From Salinisphaera orenii subsp. orenii MK-B5 (GTDB taxonomy: Bacteria; Pseudomonadota; Gammaproteobacteria; Nevskiales; Salinisphaeraceae): a stretch of DNA of 64,000 nt. Under the pieces are notes generated by a model. It did no database searches. It saw only the letters and a program-made list of their open reading frames with translations, and had not been told where the DNA came from. Location of the stretch: contig NZ_AYKH01000001.1 of assembly GCF_003788635.1 (NCBI RefSeq), positions 186,001 through 250,000 on the forward strand, given 5' to 3'. A program made the position numbers and the translations under genes. Positions 8,014 to 13,862 of the stretch are shown here, one piece after another (within the stretch, counting starts at the first letter, position 1; every line of letters starts with the position of its first letter).

Positions 8014-8409
8014 CTAAGTTTTGGCCTTTAAAAAATCTCCGTGGGGTCGCTGGGTGTTGCAGCTATCATCGCCATCGCCATATATCCAGCTCCCCGCCCG
8101 TCGCGTCCTGGCACGCTCGGTAATCTCGGTGGCCGTCTTGTCTCGGTGGCACGGCTGGCACAGCACCTGCGCGTTGTCGTCGCCTGTGTCGCCGCCATCG
8201 CAGAGAGGCGTCACGTGGTCCAGTTCAAACGATTCAAACGCCACAACGGCCGCACAGGACGCACAGCGCGGGCTCTTCTTCCATACGCGAAGCCGCTGGG
8301 CATCACGTTGGGAGGTCTTGAGCCGTCGCGCCATGTTCGCCCGCTGGCCGAGCGTCGGCAGGCGCCGAGCTTCAAGCGTCCGCAGGTTATTGGCGCGGAG
8401 TGTCTTCAT
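8014..8409 (-). CDS. HNH endonuclease (packaging-associated)
   Basis: I place the start at the ATG at 8409 (131 residues) because the protein from there matches phage HNH enzymes: an LRTLEARRLPTLGQ opening followed by a Cys-x-x-Cys pair (RCASCAAV), the H of ELDHVTPLCDGG, the N of DDNAQVLC, and QPCHRDKT. Two CxxC-type pairs probably bind structural zinc, and His-Asn-His is the metal active site. In HK97-like phages this nuclease partners the terminase during cos cleavage. The frame stays open upstream to 8787, but that part looks like a different protein remnant. Confidence 0.85.
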   Translation of the reverse strand: MKTLRANNLRTLEARRLPTLGQRANMARRLKTSQRDAQRLRVWKKSPRCASCAAVVAFESFELDHVTPLCDGGDTGDDNAQVLCQPCHRDKTATEITERARTRRAGSWIYGDGDDSCNTQRPHGDFLKAKT

Positions 8410-8787
8410 AGCCTCATTATAACATTTGAATGAGTGTTGAATTGTTGTCTCGCTGATCAGATCACGGGCCTGCTGGCAGACGGTGCGGGCGCGTTTGGTG
8501 GCGCGGTTGGTGTCCTTCTTGCTTTTGCCGGTGGCTTTAGCGGTGGACTCGGCGAAGCCTTCGTCGCCCGGCGCGGCAGATTGATACGTGGGACAAGTTG
8601 TCCCACGTTCCTGCTCTCGCATCGCCTCCCAAACCTCCTTGCGCCGCTGCATATGCTCGGCGTACTCGGTGGCGGACGGATCTGCGACTAGTCTCAAAGC
8701 TGTCGCCGAGTCTCGTTTCGATGCGCATTGTCGCGAGACGCTAGTGCGATTCCGCGGGCAGCCCGGCTTGTATGCGTGACACGCCAC
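8410..8787 (-). pseudogene. ParB-like C-terminal remnant in frame with the HNH gene
   Basis: The frame upstream of the HNH start encodes SATEYAEHMQRRKEVWEAMR and, after a Ser/Thr-rich gap, FAESTAKATGKSKKDTNRATKRAR. Phage ParB-like partition/regulatory proteins carry this pairing of an EYAEHMxRRKEly helix with a FAxDTAxxTGxSxxTVxR helix-turn-helix. The ParB nuclease-like N-terminus is missing, and the first 30 residues read as antisense noise. I interpret it as the decayed 3' part of a parB-like gene left next to HNH. A functional in-frame fusion of up to 257 residues cannot be excluded. Confidence 0.45.
8416..8424 (-). promoter_or_regulatory. Extended -10 promoter TGTTATAAT for the HNH gene
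   Basis: On the minus strand TGTTATAAT is a perfect extended -10 element. The predicted transcription start is at or within a base or two of the A of the HNH ATG at 8409, which would give a leaderless mRNA. There is no good -35, as expected for an extended -10 promoter. Confidence 0.5.
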
Positions 8788-8845
8788 GGGTTCCCATGTG
8801 CTCCATCAGGGCGACCTGTTCCATGCTTAGCTGTTCGTAATCCAT
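8741..8845 (-). CDS. Possible 34-residue leader-like small ORF
   Basis: MDYEQLSMEQVALMEHMGTR and 14 further residues, with a GAGG Shine-Dalgarno 6 nt before the ATG at 8845. It overlaps the start of the ParB-like remnant in another frame. Only the ribosome binding site and amphipathic composition support it; no family is recognised. Confidence 0.25.
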   Translation of the reverse strand: MDYEQLSMEQVALMEHMGTRGVSRIQAGLPAESH

Positions 8846-8986
8846 CGTTGCCTCGTTGGTTTCGGTTTTTCGTCACGCCCAATGGGGTTCCATCGCCTGT
8901 ATGACACCCAGGGCAGAGGGGGATGTGTCTATTTCTTATAGGTGGTCGATTTCGACCGGTCTTGGGGTTAAGTCATTGATTTATCG

Positions 8987-9991
8987 TTACGCGGGCCACG
9001 AGAACAGGCCTGCGCCATATTTAGATGACGGCCGGCGTTCCTCGACTACATACCCGTGTTGTTTTAGATACCGGCGTGCAGCTCGAAGCCGCTTCACGTT
9101 GAACGGAACGACCTTGTTCGCCATTGCGTCAGCAATCAGGAACTCGTCACGGCCCCAGTGATTGCAGCGCAGGATCGACAGCAAGATGTAGGCGTCCGGC
9201 TGGTCGAACGCGAGCGTGTTGATCTCGTCGTTCAGAAGGCGTGTGTGAGGCTGTGAGGCGTAATTCTCGCCTCGCACGGTGTACCCCCATGCCGAAGCCA
9301 CGGTGCGCTGTACTTCGCTGTCGGGCAGCGCTGGATCGAACGTCTCGATCGCATATTGGCGAGCCTTGGCTAAAAGGTCAGGTTCGCTCTCACAGTTATG
9401 GGCAGCCCGCATCGTGTAAGTGAACAGGGCATGATTTCGCCGACCTGTGGTGATAGTCCGGTCGCGCGGTTCTTCGACGCCGTCATCGTTGATCGGATCG
9501 GGGAGATTGCGCAGCTTCGGCAGATCGGATAGGTCTTCCAGATCGCCGACGATGATCTCGTAGTTGCCTTTATGGCCCTGGCTGGGTGCAGCTACGGTCA
9601 TACCGCCGCCTAGCAGGTCGATCCTGTGACCCGGCCACCGGCGTTTCGTGGTATCACGCGGTTCGCCGTTATTACGGTAGTACGCTTGGAAATTGCCGCC
9701 TTGGCTGCGAACGATGAACGAGGATTGACCGTGCCAATCCATTGCGTCGGCCAGTAGTTTTTCGTTTGGCTCGTCGATGTCCAGCACTGTGATACCGCTT
9801 CGGCGTAGGTCGATGCCCAGCGCATCGGTATCCGCAAACTTGGTCGCATCGGCCCAGGCTCGGCGCGTGTTATCGCCGGCCTTCAGGTATCCACGCACAG
9901 TCGGGCGTGTGCCCTCCTCGTCGATATTGACGGGGAAGACACGCACGCCGGCGTCAGCGTAGATTGGTGCCCAATCCGCGAAAATGCCCAT
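8987..9991 (-). CDS. Bifunctional DNA primase/polymerase (Prim-Pol) replication protein
   Basis: A 334-residue protein. The N-terminal 200 residues match the Prim-Pol domain (PF09250): GVRVFPVNID, ALGIDLRRSGITVLDIDEP with the metal-binding Asp71/Asp73, RSQGGNFQAYY, and IDLLGGGMTVAAPSQG. A primase C-terminal-like helical region follows (GRRNHALFTYTMRAA through SEVQRTVASAWGYTV), and the last 80 residues look like a winged helix (FLIADAMANKVVPFNVKRLRAARRYLKQHG). It probably starts replication at the iteron region near 10.8 kb. No helicase domain is present, so host DnaB or an unseen gene must unwind the template. Confidence 0.85.
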   Translation of the reverse strand: MGIFADWAPIYADAGVRVFPVNIDEEGTRPTVRGYLKAGDNTRRAWADATKFADTDALGIDLRRSGITVLDIDEPNEKLLADAMDWHGQSSFIVRSQGGNFQAYYRNNGEPRDTTKRRWPGHRIDLLGGGMTVAAPSQGHKGNYEIIVGDLEDLSDLPKLRNLPDPINDDGVEEPRDRTITTGRRNHALFTYTMRAAHNCESEPDLLAKARQYAIETFDPALPDSEVQRTVASAWGYTVRGENYASQPHTRLLNDEINTLAFDQPDAYILLSILRCNHWGRDEFLIADAMANKVVPFNVKRLRAARRYLKQHGYVVEERRPSSKYGAGLFSWPA

Positions 9992-10019
9992 ACCGCGAGC
10001 GGCGCGGGCGCGACAACGC

Positions 10020-10028
10020 TGTTATAAT
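10020..10028 (+). promoter_or_regulatory. Extended -10 promoter TGTTATAAT, rightward
   Basis: TG-T-TATAAT on the plus strand is a perfect extended -10 with the TATAAT at 10023-10028. It faces right, against all prophage genes, and no coding region follows; an intrinsic terminator begins 37 nt downstream. Predicted transcription start is about 10035. The -35 position is GC-rich and non-consensus. Confidence 0.55.
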
Positions 10029-10034
10029 TACGTC

Positions 10035-10096
10035 AGTAGATAGGGCGCTGTCGTGCCCGCTTTCAGCCGCCTAGGATTCGTCCTCGGCGGCTTTTT
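10035..10096 (+). ncRNA. Predicted ~60-nt antisense small RNA of the prophage
   Basis: The unit consists of an extended -10 promoter, about 30 nt of transcript and a strong intrinsic terminator, with no ORF. It holds GGCGCTGTCGTGCCCGCTT at 10044-10062, repeated with one change at 11035-11053 on the same strand. Leftward operon mRNA crossing the second copy would therefore be complementary to this RNA over about 19 nt. The RNA also overlaps the 3' end of the small gene at 10071-10274. Size and logic resemble the CI RNA of satellite phage P4, which controls lysogeny by pairing with an operon leader. The role is inference; ends are predicted from motifs. Confidence 0.45.
10065..10096 (+). terminator. 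Intrinsic terminator ending the small RNA
   Basis: Stem AGCCGCC-T-AGGA, loop TTCG, then TCCT-C-GGCGGCT, followed by TTTT. Eleven base pairs with one mismatch, a UUCG loop and a U-tract on the plus strand. On the minus strand there is no U-tract after the stem, so it acts rightward. Confidence 0.75.
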
Positions 10097-10274
10097 CTCG
10101 CAGGGCCTCGACGTCCGTAACCTCGAACACGTGATACTGATCACCCAGCTCGACGCTGACTTGCTTAGCCAACAGATATTCCTGATACGGCCCGGATACG
10201 GAGCGTTTCGGCTGCACGCTGCCGTCGTCGGTGAGTCGGATTTCGGCGACCATATAGAAGGTGCGGGTACTCAT
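10071..10274 (-). CDS. Small prophage protein of unknown function
   Basis: A 67-residue protein (MSTRTFYMVAEIRLTDDGSV at the start, acidic EALREKAAEDES end) with a predicted strand-strand-helix-strand layout. I recognise no family. Its ATG overlaps the TGA of the AlpA-type gene by four bases, so it is probably co-translated with it. Its last codons lie within the rightward terminator hairpin, so the predicted small RNA is antisense to its 3' end. Confidence 0.65.
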   Translation of the reverse strand: MSTRTFYMVAEIRLTDDGSVQPKRSVSGPYQEYLLAKQVSVELGDQYHVFEVTDVEALREKAAEDES

Positions 10275-10477
10275 GCCGCCCCCTCAGCCGCTTGGAACAT
10301 CGCTTCGACATCAGCAGCGCGCCAGCGAGTCACGCCTGCCGAGAGCTTGATCGGTTTCGCGATTAGGCCTTTATCAGCCCACCGCCAAACGGTCGAGGGA
10401 TGCACGTCCAGCACCTTTGCGATGCTAGACGCACTGTAGAAACGCGGCTGAACCGCAGGCAGGGTCGTAGCTTTCAT
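10271..10477 (-). CDS. AlpA/excisionase-family DNA-binding protein
   Basis: A 68-residue MerR-like winged helix protein. The core RFYSASSIAKVLDVHPSTVW, then RWADKGLIAKP and TRWRAADVEAMF, is the usual helix-turn-helix plus wing of AlpA-type regulators and excisionases. I choose the ATG at 10477 because a GGAG Shine-Dalgarno lies 6 nt before it; an in-frame upstream start at 10531 lacks one. Such proteins promote excision or activate the integrase promoter in P4-like and satellite elements. A 15-bp palindrome lies 58 bp upstream and could be its operator. Confidence 0.8.
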   Translation of the reverse strand: MKATTLPAVQPRFYSASSIAKVLDVHPSTVWRWADKGLIAKPIKLSAGVTRWRAADVEAMFQAAEGAA

Positions 10478-10534
10478 CGGTCGCTCCGTATGTGTAGAGA
10501 GCGCCCGGAGTCGTGGCAACGTTGTTGACACGTA

Positions 10535-10549
10535 CCGACAAATTGTCGG
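10535..10549. promoter_or_regulatory. Perfect 15-bp palindrome CCGACAAATTGTCGG
   Basis: CCGACAA-A-TTGTCGG sits 58 bp upstream of the AlpA-type start, within the expected promoter zone of the leftward operon. Size and symmetry fit a dimeric regulator site. The binding protein is unknown. Confidence 0.5.
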
Positions 10550-10806
10550 ATGCTAAGGTTGCGATAAAAGGCCCTAGCCTCCGGGCTTCCTTTCCCGCCC
10601 TCCTCGCCGAAATACCACTAACGGCGTCGGGGGCGGTTTTACGTCTAGCTTCAGTTAGTAAAACATCGTCTGTTGCTCGTATTCCTCGGATAAGGCCGCA
10701 ACCAAGTGCCGCGTCCTTATGAGTTAAAACTCTACCCCACTAGATAGTGTGGTCAAGCCGCCATTCAGTGCGTATTGAACGCCGTATTTATCGAGTTAGC
10801 AGTAGT

Positions 10807-10846
10807 TGGCACTCAATGGCACTCAGTGGCACTCAGTGGCACTCAG
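10807..10846 (+). repeat. Four tandem 10-bp iterons TGGCACTCAR
   Basis: One TGGCACTCAA and three TGGCACTCAG units follow each other without spacers, one helical turn apart. They are followed by an AT-rich stretch (poly-T, then AAAATTATTGAAAATT). Iterons beside an AT-rich unwinding element, 0.8 kb from the Prim-Pol gene, suggest the prophage origin of replication. Confidence 0.6.
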
Positions 10847-11034
10847 TAGTTTTTAGTTGCCTTGATTATTTTTTCCAAAATTATTGAAAATTGACCTCCA
10901 GGACTTCGCTCGCGCGCGCTATTGCTCTCCCTCTGCGCTTCGTGCGCTACGCATCGCTTTAGCTTAGTGAGCTGGCGAGTTCATACTTTGTGTTCCGGCA
11001 TGAAAACCGGCGGACACGACAACGGGGATATGTA

Positions 11035-11053
11035 GGCGCTGCCGTGCCCGCTT
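11035..11053 (+). repeat. Second copy of the small RNA core
   Basis: GGCGCTGCCGTGCCCGCTT differs from 10044-10062 at one of 19 positions. Both copies are also preceded by CGACAACG (10011-10018 and 11017-11024). This copy lies 35 bp after the stop of the 11089-11286 gene, so leftward mRNA carries its complement ahead of the AlpA-type gene. No terminator follows it, so it looks like a target site rather than a second RNA gene. Confidence 0.55.
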
Positions 11054-11088
11054 GATTTATCTATTGCCCGTAGTTCCGGGAATACTCA

Positions 11089-11286
11089 TCATTGGCTCTC
11101 CTTGCCGTGCACCGCGTTGTGGATCTGTTCGATCTCTTCGCGGATCATCAGGATCGACGCAGCGATCTTGTTCGCTTTCTGCTCTAACTCACTGGGACTG
11201 CCGAACACGACTTCGCCGTCGAGATAATCCAGCAACACGAGCGCTCGCTCGGTGTGGTTTTCGGCTATGTCTTGCAGATTGCTCAT
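11089..11286 (-). CDS. Small helical prophage protein, unknown function
   Basis: A 65-residue, Glu/Leu-rich protein (ENHTERALVLLDYLDGEVVF, then KIAASILMIREEIEQI) predicted to form two or three helices. Its ATG overlaps the stop of the preceding gene (ATGA), placing it last in a four-gene run of small ORFs. No family is recognised. Phage regions next to integrase often encode such small accessory or anti-host proteins, but nothing here shows that. Confidence 0.65.
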   Translation of the reverse strand: MSNLQDIAENHTERALVLLDYLDGEVVFGSPSELEQKANKIAASILMIREEIEQIHNAVHGKESQ

Positions 11287-11489
11287 ACATCCTCCTCGTC
11301 GTAGCTCTTAACCTCGCAACAGTGCACACAGCGGCTCGGCTCGACGCGGCGAATCAAGTCACGCGCATTGCGGGCTTCGTCGGGATCATCGAACGGGCCG
11401 GCCACGAACTCGGTGACGGTCCGGCCGCCGGCGAGGTCGAAACGCTCCATGACGTAATATTCGCTGGTGGGTTCAGGGAACTCACTCAT
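11283..11489 (-). CDS. Small prophage protein with a C-x-x-C-C segment
   Basis: A 68-residue protein (MSEFPEPTSEYYVMERFDLA at the start). The middle DPDEARNARDLIRRV reads like the helix of small phage proteins that process 'GPF-x-DPDEA' motifs, and RCVHCCEVKSYDEEDV at the end has three Cys. It overlaps its neighbours by four and eight bases. Function is unknown; the Cys cluster might bind metal, but a full zinc site is not evident. Confidence 0.62.
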   Translation of the reverse strand: MSEFPEPTSEYYVMERFDLAGGRTVTEFVAGPFDDPDEARNARDLIRRVEPSRCVHCCEVKSYDEEDV

Positions 11490-11682
11490 CGGTCGCCCCC
11501 TCCTGCAGCTGTTCGCGCAGGGCGTCGAGCTCGTTCGTCAGCTCGGCGATCCAGAGCGTGGCGTCGTGGATCTCGGAGAGGTCGGCGGAGCCCGTCATAA
11601 TCTTGCGATTGATGTCGGCAACAAGCAGCTGGACGCGGCTAATGGTGGTCATCATCGCGTCGTCGATTTCATCGGGCATCAT
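11482..11682 (-). CDS. Small acidic prophage protein, unknown function
   Basis: A 66-residue helical protein with a heptad-like pattern (TTISRVQLLVADINRKIM, then WIAELTNELDALREQL), suggesting a short coiled coil. It starts MMPDEIDD and overlaps the upstream gene by four bases. It resembles the 11089-11286 product in size and composition, possibly an old duplication. No family is recognised. Confidence 0.6.
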   Translation of the reverse strand: MMPDEIDDAMMTTISRVQLLVADINRKIMTGSADLSEIHDATLWIAELTNELDALREQLQEGATDE

Positions 11683-11834
11683 GCCGACACCTCCCGGCGA
11701 GCCAGGCGGCGGGCTTCGGCCATGTGGCGGTTATAGCGCTCAAGCCGGACGGCAAGGCTAGAATCGGATCGCAGGGCCGCGTAGGCCATGTGACGGTGGG
11801 CGTATGCGCGTGTCGCGCGGAATGGGATTTTCAT
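11679..11834 (-). CDS. Small basic prophage protein, unknown function
   Basis: A 51-residue Arg/His-rich protein (MKIPFRATRAYAHRHMAYAA at the start). I choose the ATG at 11834 because an AGGAG Shine-Dalgarno lies 6 nt upstream; the longer frame to 11978 contains the antisense of regulatory repeats. The Shine-Dalgarno is part of a 7-bp hairpin, so translation may be controlled. It is the first of four coupled small genes. Its charge could suit nucleic acid binding, but no domain is visible. Confidence 0.55.
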   Translation of the reverse strand: MKIPFRATRAYAHRHMAYAALRSDSSLAVRLERYNRHMAEARRLARREVSA

Positions 11835-11836
11835 TG

Positions 11837-11859
11837 TGGCTCCTATTTGACTGGAGCCA
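11837..11859 (-). promoter_or_regulatory. Hairpin covering the ribosome binding site of the first small gene
   Basis: On the minus strand TGGCTCC, nine loop bases, then GGAGCCA form a 7-bp stem whose 3' arm carries the AGGAG element of the gene starting at 11834. Opening this stem would be needed for initiation, so it may work as a translational switch for the four coupled small genes. Confidence 0.4.
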
Positions 11860-12036
11860 TCCCCCACTGTCGCCAAACAATGAAAGGAGATGGCTGTACG
11901 CAGGTTGGCGAACCGGTCAAATAGGAAGCCGGCAGACCTTGCGGTCTCCCGCGCACAGCCACCATGGGAAGCGGGCACAAAAAAAGCGCCTGCTGAATAG
12001 TGGCGCTTGTGCGCCTATTTGATCGAGTCGCCAAAC
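11842..12036. repeat. Clustered 9-bp and 10-bp repeats between integrase and the small genes
   Basis: CCTATTTGA occurs at 11842-11850 and 12014-12022 on the plus strand and at 11917-11925 on the minus strand. GTCGCCAAAC occurs at 11869-11878 and 12027-12036. They lie in the 270-bp gap before the small genes and look like binding sites for one or two regulators of the leftward operon. Confidence 0.4.
11979..12008 (-). terminator. Intrinsic terminator after the integrase gene
   Basis: On the minus strand AAGCGCC, an 11-nt loop, then GGCGCTT runs straight into T residues (A-tract at 11979-11985 on the plus strand). It lies about 100 bp past the integrase stop and separates integrase from the small-gene operon. 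Confidence 0.75.
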
Positions 12037-12105
12037 CCGGCCCCCGAATTTGCGGGGACAGATTCAATCTGCCACGGCTGCGGCGATGATGCAAGCAAAC
12101 CGGGC

Positions 12106-13332
12106 CTACCGAGCCATCGGCACAACCTTGTTCTCTCTCTCGCCGTCGATGACGGCCTGCAGAGCACTAGCCCATGTATCGAGCGCGGCCCGCTTCTCCA
12201 GGTCGTAGGAATGCCGGTCGTAGACGCCGCCGATACTTCGGTCCTTGTGATTGAGCACCTTGTCCACGATCAGGCGATTGAACCCTAGTTCGCCCAGGCG
12301 CGTCCCTACAGTCCGTCTCAGGTCGTGCGGCGTATATCGTGGCTCCCACCCGTCGAAGATCCGTTCCATCGCCTGTACGGGCGCATAGCTCGTCAGGTGG
12401 CCGGCTTCACTGCTCGCCGCGAACAGGTGCTCGTCGCTGGCGGTATCCATCGCCTCGGCGATCACGTCGAGTGCCATATCGGACAAAGGCACCGTCTGGT
12501 CGAGTCCGTTCTTGGTCCGCCGACCCGGAATCATCCAAACCGACTTATCGTGATCCAGTTCGGCCAGCGCCAGCCCGCAGACTTCACCGCTGCGTTGCCC
12601 GGTCAGCAGCATGAGCCGCAGGGCCAGCCGGGTCGCGTGGTGCATCGGCAATGCCTTGTCAGATTCGCCATACGGCGCTGTAACGGCCCACAGGTGGCGG
12701 ATCGCATCATCGGTCAGCACTACGTCGCGCGAACGCTCAGCGGTCAGCTTGATGTGCTGTGCGGGCGACAGGTCGAGCACGCCCCGCTCCACCGCGAAGC
12801 CGAACATCTTTCGCACCACGGCATAGGTCCGGTTGGCCATCGTGTCCGCGCCACGATCTCGGATGCGGTCCAGCACGCCGACAATATCCCGGCGGTGCAC
12901 CGCGTCGAGCCCGATCTTGCCGATATACGGGGTCACCTCGCGGTCGAGAATCCGCTTGTCGGTCGCCCACGACTTCTTGTTCACCTTGGCGTGACGTTCG
13001 ATGTACTCCTCGGCGAACTCCTCGACCGTGGGCATCCGGTCGCGTACCGCCTTCGCCTTCTGCACGTCGCCAGCCGGATCGCTGCCTTCGGCCAACGTCT
13101 CGTGATGGTCCAGCACGGCCTTGCGTGCCGCCGACAGCTTCATGGCCGGCCACTCGCCCAGCGACAGCACGCGGGGTTTGTCATGGAACTGATAGCGCAT
13201 CCGCCACGACTTCCGCCCGCTTGGGTGCACGCGCAGGTAGAGGCCGGTCGTCTGGGCGTCCCGGATATCGGTCCGCTTGGCCGGTTTCGGCATGTTCTTG
13301 AGGACCGCTTCGGTCAGCTTCTGGGATGGCAT
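12106..13332 (-). CDS. Tyrosine recombinase integrase, P4 type
   Basis: A 408-residue integrase. The N-terminal DUF4102-type arm-binding domain (TGLYLRVHPSGRKSWRMRYQ, LSLGEWPAMKLSAARKAV) is followed by a core-binding SAM-like domain and a catalytic domain. Active-site residues, numbered from the chosen start, are Arg247 (TGQRSGEV), Lys274, His336 and Arg339 (PHDLRRT), His362 (LNHKD) and Tyr376 (DRHSYDLEKR). I start at the ATG at 13332, with GAGG seven bases upstream, rather than the GTG four codons earlier. It faces away from the adjacent attR in the 3' part of tRNA-Asn, and catalyses prophage integration and excision. Confidence 0.93.
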   Translation of the reverse strand: MPSQKLTEAVLKNMPKPAKRTDIRDAQTTGLYLRVHPSGRKSWRMRYQFHDKPRVLSLGEWPAMKLSAARKAVLDHHETLAEGSDPAGDVQKAKAVRDRMPTVEEFAEEYIERHAKVNKKSWATDKRILDREVTPYIGKIGLDAVHRRDIVGVLDRIRDRGADTMANRTYAVVRKMFGFAVERGVLDLSPAQHIKLTAERSRDVVLTDDAIRHLWAVTAPYGESDKALPMHHATRLALRLMLLTGQRSGEVCGLALAELDHDKSVWMIPGRRTKNGLDQTVPLSDMALDVIAEAMDTASDEHLFAASSEAGHLTSYAPVQAMERIFDGWEPRYTPHDLRRTVGTRLGELGFNRLIVDKVLNHKDRSIGGVYDRHSYDLEKRAALDTWASALQAVIDGERENKVVPMAR

Positions 13333-13352
13333 AGCACACCTCACTAGGTCCG

Positions 13353-13376
13353 CTGGGGTACAATCTGGGGTACAAT
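13353..13376 (+). repeat. Two tandem CTGGGGTACAAT units next to attR
   Basis: Two identical 12-bp copies lie between the integrase start and the attachment core, about 130 bp from the core. Position and tandem form fit integrase arm-type sites or an integrase autoregulatory site. The AT-rich stretch at 13441-13460 could be a bend site. Confidence 0.45.
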
Positions 13377-13507
13377 TTCGGGCGCAGTGTCATGCTACGC
13401 CATGCAACAGACTGAAGCGAGAGATTCCTTTTACGATGCTGTTTTGACTATATTTTTTTGGCTATCGCGCAGTTTATCGCTATGCCATGAAAAGCCGCCA
13501 CGACTTT

Positions 13508-13552
13508 CTGTTAATCACTAGGTCGGCGGTTCGAGCCCGTCCCGGGGAGCCA
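13508..13552 (+). other. attR: 3' half of tRNA-Asn(GTT), right end of the prophage
   Basis: The 45 bases run from the anticodon loop (CTGTTAATC) through the T arm (GGCGGTTCGAGCCCGTC) to the acceptor strand and CCA (CCGGGGAGCCA). The T stem pairs and the discriminator is G, as in tRNA-Asn. The 5' half is absent: the bases upstream cannot complete the anticodon stem. Since the fragment is plus-oriented and the integrase lies to its left, this is the displaced host 3' end; the intact tRNA-Asn should lie at the left end of the prophage outside this window. Confidence 0.82.
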
Positions 13553-13862
13553 TTCCGAGGCCTCGATGGCCTCGAGCCAGGTTGGCACCATACCCTCATT
13601 TCCGAATTGTTCTGCGAAACCAGTCGCGGACCGTCTCCGCGCGTCCACTGTCGCCACCGCGTCATGACCAGCGCGCACGGTGTCGGATACGTGCCGACCG
13701 CCAAGACCGCCTCCACCCGCGCGCAATACGATCCGACGTATCCTCCCTACTCCGGGCATTGCCGATCACACCCGGTTTGGTCCATCGTCTGCTGTACGAC
13801 ACACCGACTCCGCCTGCGCGCTTGCATCCGCCGGCACGATCGATCCGCTCCGGAGACCGCTC
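13553..13862. other. Host spacer between attR and the aldehyde oxidoreductase operon
   Basis: About 310 bp without a supported gene. A GAGGCC-TCGAT-GGCCTC hairpin follows the tRNA fragment but has no T-tract. The paoA-type gene has a GGAG element before its ATG. I see no clear promoter. Confidence 0.5.

Larger units (their letters stand above)
10532..11088. other. Gene-free control and probable replication region of the prophage
   Basis: About 557 bp without a supported gene and clearly more AT-rich than the rest of the window. It holds a 15-bp palindrome, four 10-bp tandem repeats, an AT-rich stretch at about 10847-10893 and the second copy of the small RNA core. The layout suits a replication origin plus leader of the leftward operon. 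Confidence 0.6.

Noticed and set aside
11969-11990. Third, reversed copy of the small RNA core
   Set aside because: The match GGCGC...GTGCCCGCTT on the minus strand is largely explained by the integrase terminator with its T-tract, so I do not count it as part of the RNA family, though pairing with the other copies remains possible.
1-13552. Capsid-forming PICI satellite
   Set aside because: Integrase, AlpA and Prim-Pol fit, but tail tube, G/GT and tape measure genes are present, which such satellites borrow from helper phages.
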